Part shown: piece by piece, positions 59,625 to 64,000 of the stretch
How positions within the stretch are numbered: the first letter of the stretch is position 1
Layout of the letters: each line of letters starts with the position of its first letter
Source of the DNA: an uncultured Collinsella sp.
Lineage (GTDB): Bacteria > Actinomycetota > Coriobacteriia > Coriobacteriales > Coriobacteriaceae
Length of the DNA: 64,000 bases
Direction of reading: 5' to 3'
Assembly (NCBI GenBank): GCA_937982065.1
Contig: CALJMO010000011.1
Location: 1-64,000 of the forward strand
Program-made: the position numbers and the translations under genes
The notes under the pieces: generated by a model
What the model was told of the DNA's origin: nothing
What the model saw: the letters and a program-made list of their open reading frames with translations, nothing else
Database searches by the model: none

Positions 59625-60526
59625 TCAAAAGCACCTACCAGTTCGTTGATGTCCTTCACGCCCTGGGACTCTGCCCAGGCCTCGAGCTCATGCGCGATCT
59701 TGAGCGAAGCGCACGGATCGACGAAGTTGGCCATGCCGACCGACACGCAGGTGGCGCCGGCCAGGATAAACTCGGCCGCATCCTCGCCGGTCATGACACC
59801 GCCGACACCGTTGATGGGGATATCGACGGCCTGGGCAACCTCCCAGACCATGCGCACGGCGATGTGGTGGCACAGCGGGCCCGAAAGGCCGCCCTTGGGC
59901 TTGGCCACACGGGACTTGCGGGTATGGACGTCGATGGCCATGCCCTGGATGGAGTTGATGACCGAAAGGCCGTCGGCGCCGGCAGCCTCGAGGGCCTTGG
60001 CGATCTCGGCGACGTTGACCGGCGCCATCTTCACGAACAGTGGCTTATCGGTCACCTTGCGGCAGGCAGCCATAACGGAAGAGGCGCCCTCGGGCGTAGA
60101 GCCCATGGCGGCACCGCCGGCGGCGATATTAGGGCAGCTCACGTTGATCTCGTAGCCGGCAGCCCAAGGGCACAGCTCGACATACATCTCGAGTGCGCGG
60201 ACAAACTCGTCAACGGAGTGGCCGGCAACCTGACAGATGACCTGGCAGCCGTCCTTGGAAAGCTGCTCGAGCCACGGACCGGACTCGCGGGCAAAGGCGG
60301 CCACGCCGGGATTCTGAAGGCCCACGGAGTTGATCATGCCGCCGGGAATCTCGGCCATGCGGGGCGCGGGATTGCCAGGCCAGGGCTCGGCAGCGCAGCC
60401 CTTGGTGGTGATGGCGCCCAGCTGGGAAACATCAAAGAAGTTCTGGAACTGCCAGCCGTAGCCAAAGGTACCGGCTGCGGTGTTGATGGGGTTCTGCATC
60501 TTGACGCCGCCGAAATCGACGGCCAT
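59618..60526 (-). CDS. pyrD: Dihydroorotate dehydrogenase class 1B, catalytic subunit
   Basis: A 302-residue FMN protein oxidising dihydroorotate. NPINTAAGTFGYGWQ at the start, EINVSCPNIAAGG with the active-site Cys and GVGGVMTGEDAAEFILAGA for FMN phosphate. The class 1B type works with PyrK, encoded next to it, passing electrons to NAD+. Start could be ATG 60526 or the in-frame GTG at 60532; neither has a strong Shine-Dalgarno. Confidence 0.95.
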   Translation of the reverse strand: MAVDFGGVKMQNPINTAAGTFGYGWQFQNFFDVSQLGAITTKGCAAEPWPGNPAPRMAEIPGGMINSVGLQNPGVAAFARESGPWLEQLSKDGCQVICQVAGHSVDEFVRALEMYVELCPWAAGYEINVSCPNIAAGGAAMGSTPEGASSVMAACRKVTDKPLFVKMAPVNVAEIAKALEAAGADGLSVINSIQGMAIDVHTRKSRVAKPKGGLSGPLCHHIAVRMVWEVAQAVDIPINGVGGVMTGEDAAEFILAGATCVSVGMANFVDPCASLKIAHELEAWAESQGVKDINELVGAFEC

Positions 60527-60540
60527 GTTCACGGTACCCA

Positions 60541-61332
60541 CTAGAAGACCACCACCTTGGAAGCATCGAACACGGGGCCGCACATGCAAGCACCCTTCAT
60601 ACCGTCGACCGTCTCGACATTGCAGGTGTTGCAGGCGCCAAAGCCGCAGCTCATCATGCGCTCGAGCGACACCTCGCAGTACGCACCGGCCTCGGCGGCA
60701 GCGGAGGCGACCTTCTTCATCATGACGGCGGGACCGCAGCTGGCGACATAGTCGTAGCCGCCCTCGCCGAGCAACTCGGCTGCCGGGTCGGTGCAAAAAC
60801 CATGCGTGCCCAGCGTGCCATCGTCGGTGCACACGTTAACCGTGGCGCCCAGCGCACGGAACTCATCGACACCCACGGCCTTGGACGCGGTGCCAAAGCC
60901 CAGGCACACGTCAACATCCACGCCCTGCTTGGCAAGCATGCCGGCGAGGCACAGCACGGGCGGAACACCGATGCCGCCAGCAACGAGCAGCGCCTTCCTG
61001 GTGCCCTTGGGCACAAGCCAGCCGCGGCCGCCAGGGCCCAACAGGTTGGACTTGGAGCCGGGGGCCATCTGCGACAGGCGACGGGTGTCGTCGCCCACGA
61101 CGGCGTACCACAGCTCGACGGTACCGGCCTGGGCGTCGGCGCGATAGAAGCTCAGGGGCACGCGAAGCAGTGAGGACGCATCGCCGGGCACGGCAATGTT
61201 CACAAACTGACCGGGCTTGAGCGCACTTGCAAGCTTGGGGGCCGAGATGACGAGCGAGAAGATGCCGTCGGCGATCTCCTGGTTCGAGACGACCTCGAAG
61301 TCGTGCATGCGTGCAGTGGAAGGTGTGGGCAT
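60541..61332 (-). CDS. pyrK: Dihydroorotate dehydrogenase electron transfer subunit
   Basis: A 263-residue FAD/[2Fe-2S] protein of the ferredoxin-NADP reductase family. RVPLSFYRAD for FAD, LLVAGGIGVPPVL for NAD, and the C-terminal cluster motif CGFGACNTC plus a fourth Cys in GACMCGP. GGAGCG precedes the ATG. Encoded just upstream of pyrD, forming the heterotetrameric 1B enzyme. Confidence 0.95.
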   Translation of the reverse strand: MPTPSTARMHDFEVVSNQEIADGIFSLVISAPKLASALKPGQFVNIAVPGDASSLLRVPLSFYRADAQAGTVELWYAVVGDDTRRLSQMAPGSKSNLLGPGGRGWLVPKGTRKALLVAGGIGVPPVLCLAGMLAKQGVDVDVCLGFGTASKAVGVDEFRALGATVNVCTDDGTLGTHGFCTDPAAELLGEGGYDYVASCGPAVMMKKVASAAAEAGAYCEVSLERMMSCGFGACNTCNVETVDGMKGACMCGPVFDASKVVVF

Positions 61333-61379
61333 AGACGCTCCAATCCCCCATGCGGTTGCATGGTCAAAACGAACAGAAA

Positions 61380-61404
61380 GCGCGGCACCGCAAGGGCACC
61401 GCGC
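61380..61404 (-). terminator. Possible internal attenuator between pyrC and pyrK
   Basis: GCGCGG (61380-61385) and CCGCGC (61399-61404) form a short GC stem; on the minus strand TTTCTGTTCGTTTT follows. It lies in the 92-bp pyrC-pyrK gap, the largest gap in the operon. It could cause partial termination, or be only an mRNA processing hairpin. Confidence 0.35.
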
Positions 61405-61424
61405 ACAAAAGCGATAAGGCTATG

Positions 61425-62714
61425 CTAGCAGATGCAGCCGTCGGCGAGCGTCTGCTTACCGCCGACAAACACATCGATGGCACGACCGGTAAGCGTGCGG
61501 CCGGCAAAACCGGAGTTCTCGGCGCGCGACTCATAACCGTCCTCGCCGACCGTCCAGGTGGCAGAGGGGTCGAACACGGTCAGGTCGGCAACGGAGCCCG
61601 CCTTGACCTGAACCTGGTCGAGGCCCAGAATCTCACGCGGCTTGATGGCCATGAGCTCGACCATGCGGCCCACGCTCATCTTGCCCGTGTTGACCAGCTC
61701 GGTGAGTACGAGCGACAGGGAGGTCTCGAGGCCGATCATGCCAAAGGGCGCAAGCTCGAACTCGCGGGCCTTCTCCCACGGGGTGTGGGGAGCGTGATCG
61801 GTGACGATAGCGTCGACGGTACCGTCGATGACGCCCTGACGGATGGCCTCGGCGTCCTCCTCGGTACGCAGCGGCGGATTGACCTTGAGCGAGGTGTTGT
61901 AGGTCTCGTCCAGGTCGTTCTCGGTCAGGAACATGTGGTGCGGGGTGGCCTCGCAGGTAACCTGAACGCCAGCGGCCTTACCGGCACGCACGATCTCCAG
62001 ACCATGGGCGGTGGAGATGTGCTGGATGTGCAGCTTGGCGCCGGTCAGCTTGGCGATCTCGATGTCGCGGGCGATCTGGAGCTCCTCGCCGGCAGCCGGC
62101 CAACCCTCGAGGGCCAGACGGGTCGAGACCTTGCCCTCGTTGATCTGGCCATGGCCGACCAGGTCCTCGTCCTGGCAGTGGCTCATGAAGACCTTGCCGA
62201 ACATCTTGCCGTAGTCCATGCAGCGACGGAGCATGCCCGCGCCCTGCACGCCGCGACCGTCATCGGTGAAGGCGACGGCGCCGTGGGCGACCATATCGCC
62301 CATCTCGGACATGGCCTCGCCCTTAAGACCGCGGGTCATGGCGCCCGACGGATAGACGCGGCAGTGGCCGACCTCGGCAGCGCGGGACTTGACGAACTCC
62401 ACGACAGTGCCGTTATCGGCGACGGGATCGGTGTTGGGCATGGCGCACACGCCGGTAAAGCCGCCCTTGGCAGCTGCGCGGGTGCCGCTCTCGATGTCCT
62501 CTTTGACCTCGTAGCCGGGCTCGCGAAGGTGAACATGCATGTCCACCAGGCCGGGGACGAGGTACTTGCCGGAAAGGTCGCGGACCTCGGCCCCCTCGAC
62601 GGCGAGATTCTCGCCGACCTCGGCGATCTTGTCGCCGTCAATCAGGACGTCAACGACACCGTCAAGCTCGACGGACGGGTCGACGACGTGGGCATTCTTA
62701 AGAAGCAAGGCCAT
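61425..62714 (-). CDS. pyrC: Dihydroorotase
   Basis: A 429-residue class I dihydroorotase: zinc ligands in PGLVDMHVHLREPG, the bridging region AKGGFTGVCAMPNT and the C-terminal DHAPHTPWEK and FAGRTLTGR. ATG at 62714 with GGAGGTG upstream; it overlaps the end of pyrB by 17 bp. Confidence 0.96.
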   Translation of the reverse strand: MALLLKNAHVVDPSVELDGVVDVLIDGDKIAEVGENLAVEGAEVRDLSGKYLVPGLVDMHVHLREPGYEVKEDIESGTRAAAKGGFTGVCAMPNTDPVADNGTVVEFVKSRAAEVGHCRVYPSGAMTRGLKGEAMSEMGDMVAHGAVAFTDDGRGVQGAGMLRRCMDYGKMFGKVFMSHCQDEDLVGHGQINEGKVSTRLALEGWPAAGEELQIARDIEIAKLTGAKLHIQHISTAHGLEIVRAGKAAGVQVTCEATPHHMFLTENDLDETYNTSLKVNPPLRTEEDAEAIRQGVIDGTVDAIVTDHAPHTPWEKAREFELAPFGMIGLETSLSLVLTELVNTGKMSVGRMVELMAIKPREILGLDQVQVKAGSVADLTVFDPSATWTVGEDGYESRAENSGFAGRTLTGRAIDVFVGGKQTLADGCIC

Positions 62715-63642
62715 TATCGGCACCTCCAAGCAGCAGATACAGGATAGCCATACGCACGCAGATACCGGCGTAGACCTGCTCCAGGATGACGGAGCGTTGC
62801 GGGTGGTCGGCCATATAGGAGTCGAACTCGACGCCGCGGTTGATGGGGCCCGGGTGGCAGATGATCGCGTCGGGCTTCATGAGCTTCTCACGGTCCTTGG
62901 TCAGGCCGAAGAGCTTGTGGTACTCGCGAATGGTCGGGAACGGGGCACCCTCGAGGCGCTCCTGTTGCACGCGCAGCATGTAGACGACGTCCAGCTCGGG
63001 CAGGACGGAATCGAGGTCGCTCGTCACGTGGTCGCAGCCCAGGACCTCGGGCGACGGCGGCAGCAGCGTGCCGGGGGCGACGGCGTAGGTCTCACAGCCC
63101 ATGATCTTAAGGGCGGGGATCAGCGAGCCGCAAACGCGGGAGTGGGCGATATCGCCGACGACGGCGACCTTCAGACCGTGGAAGTCACCCTTGTGCTCCC
63201 AGATGGTGTACAGGTCGAGCAGGGCCTGCGTAGGATGGTTGTGCTTGCCGTCACCGGCGCAGATGACGCTTGCGGGCGAGTTCTGCGTGACGATGTAGGG
63301 AGCGCCGGCGTGCTTGTCGCGCACGACAATGCAGTCGATCTTATAAGCGTTGAGGGTCTCAACGGTGTCGACGAGGCTCTCGCCCTTGACCGTGGAGGTC
63401 GAGGAGCCGCCAAAGTTAAGACTGTCGGCCGAAAGACGCTTCTCGGCGAGCTCGAAAGAGCTGCGGGTGCGCGTCGAGGGCTCGTTGAACATGTTGACGA
63501 TGGTCTTGCCCTTGAGCGTGGGGACCTTCTTGATGGCACGCTCGTTGACCTCGGAGAACGCCTTGGCGGTCTCGAGGATGAGCTTGATATCCTCTTCGGA
63601 GTACTCGGTAATGTCGATCAGGTGCTTATGGTTGAACGCCAC
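62698..63642 (-). CDS. pyrB: Aspartate carbamoyltransferase catalytic subunit
   Basis: A 314-residue ATCase with carbamoyl-phosphate motif NEPSTRTRSSFELAEKRL, GDGKHNHPTQALLDLYT and HPGPINRGVE. No pyrI regulatory gene is adjacent; regulation is presumably through PyrR. Start is the GTG at 63642 with GGGAGG about 12 bp upstream; a nearer GTG would abut the Shine-Dalgarno. Confidence 0.96.
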   Translation of the reverse strand: MAFNHKHLIDITEYSEEDIKLILETAKAFSEVNERAIKKVPTLKGKTIVNMFNEPSTRTRSSFELAEKRLSADSLNFGGSSTSTVKGESLVDTVETLNAYKIDCIVVRDKHAGAPYIVTQNSPASVICAGDGKHNHPTQALLDLYTIWEHKGDFHGLKVAVVGDIAHSRVCGSLIPALKIMGCETYAVAPGTLLPPSPEVLGCDHVTSDLDSVLPELDVVYMLRVQQERLEGAPFPTIREYHKLFGLTKDREKLMKPDAIICHPGPINRGVEFDSYMADHPQRSVILEQVYAGICVRMAILYLLLGGADNGLAS

Positions 63643-63646
63643 GGTA

Positions 63647-64000
<354 letters not shown>

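Overview
The window looks like a chromosomal segment of a high-GC, Gram-positive actinobacterium of the class Coriobacteriia, most likely Collinsella or a close relative. This is inferred from gene content, with no database search. Actinobacterial markers (mihF-type integration host factor, a GarA/OdhI-like FHA protein followed by an FtsR-like MerR regulator) sit beside genes and gene orders more usual in Firmicutes (rny, rnj, phoH-ybeY-dgkA-era-recO, SpoVS, comEA-comEC-holA). No rRNA or tRNA gene and no CRISPR array was seen.

Bases 1-6,700 are accessory. The left part (1-2,050) has lower GC. It holds a 21-bp perfect hairpin, two 177-bp direct repeats flanking a DUF1648-type membrane protein, and a solitary ribbon-helix-helix gene with a palindromic operator. 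Bases 2,068-6,682 are a markedly more GC-rich block on the minus strand: a lantibiotic-immunity type ABC transporter (ATPase and two permeases), a small membrane protein and a two-component system. Its histidine kinase is broken by an in-frame TGA.

Bases 7,000-18,400 are mixed-strand housekeeping genes: phospholipid synthase, garA, ftsR, apt, an NlpC/P60 cell-wall hydrolase, degV and a DUF1836 regulator that share an operator, trxB, a diacylglycerol glucosyltransferase-like gene, dut-nrdR, and a divergent SOS pair (LysM division inhibitor-like gene and lexA). A DUF1624-like gene behind lexA is interrupted by an in-frame TAA.

From 18,389 to the right end every gene is on the minus strand, in long, tightly packed operons. 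They cover tRNA modification (miaA, miaB, mtaB, dus, thiI, with rimO acting on ribosomal protein S12), RNA decay (rny, rnj, pnp, ybeY), recombination and competence (recA, recX, cinA, recO, comEA, comEC), cell envelope and division (ftsK, RodZ-like, pgsA, dgkA), translation (rpsO, rpsT, lepA, era), chaperones (dnaJ and a membrane-tailed DnaJ-like protein) and a pyrR-led pyrimidine operon (pyrR-B-C-K-D-F) running off the window.

The most interesting signals lie between genes. Two inverted copies of an ~83-nt element between pnp and rnj have a stem with compensatory base changes. Phased 11-bp ACCAAAA direct repeats occur upstream of both recA and comEA. Matching inverted-repeat operators lie in front of degV and the DUF1836 gene. 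A 58-nt intergenic repeat is present in two inverted copies downstream of the glycosyltransferase gene.
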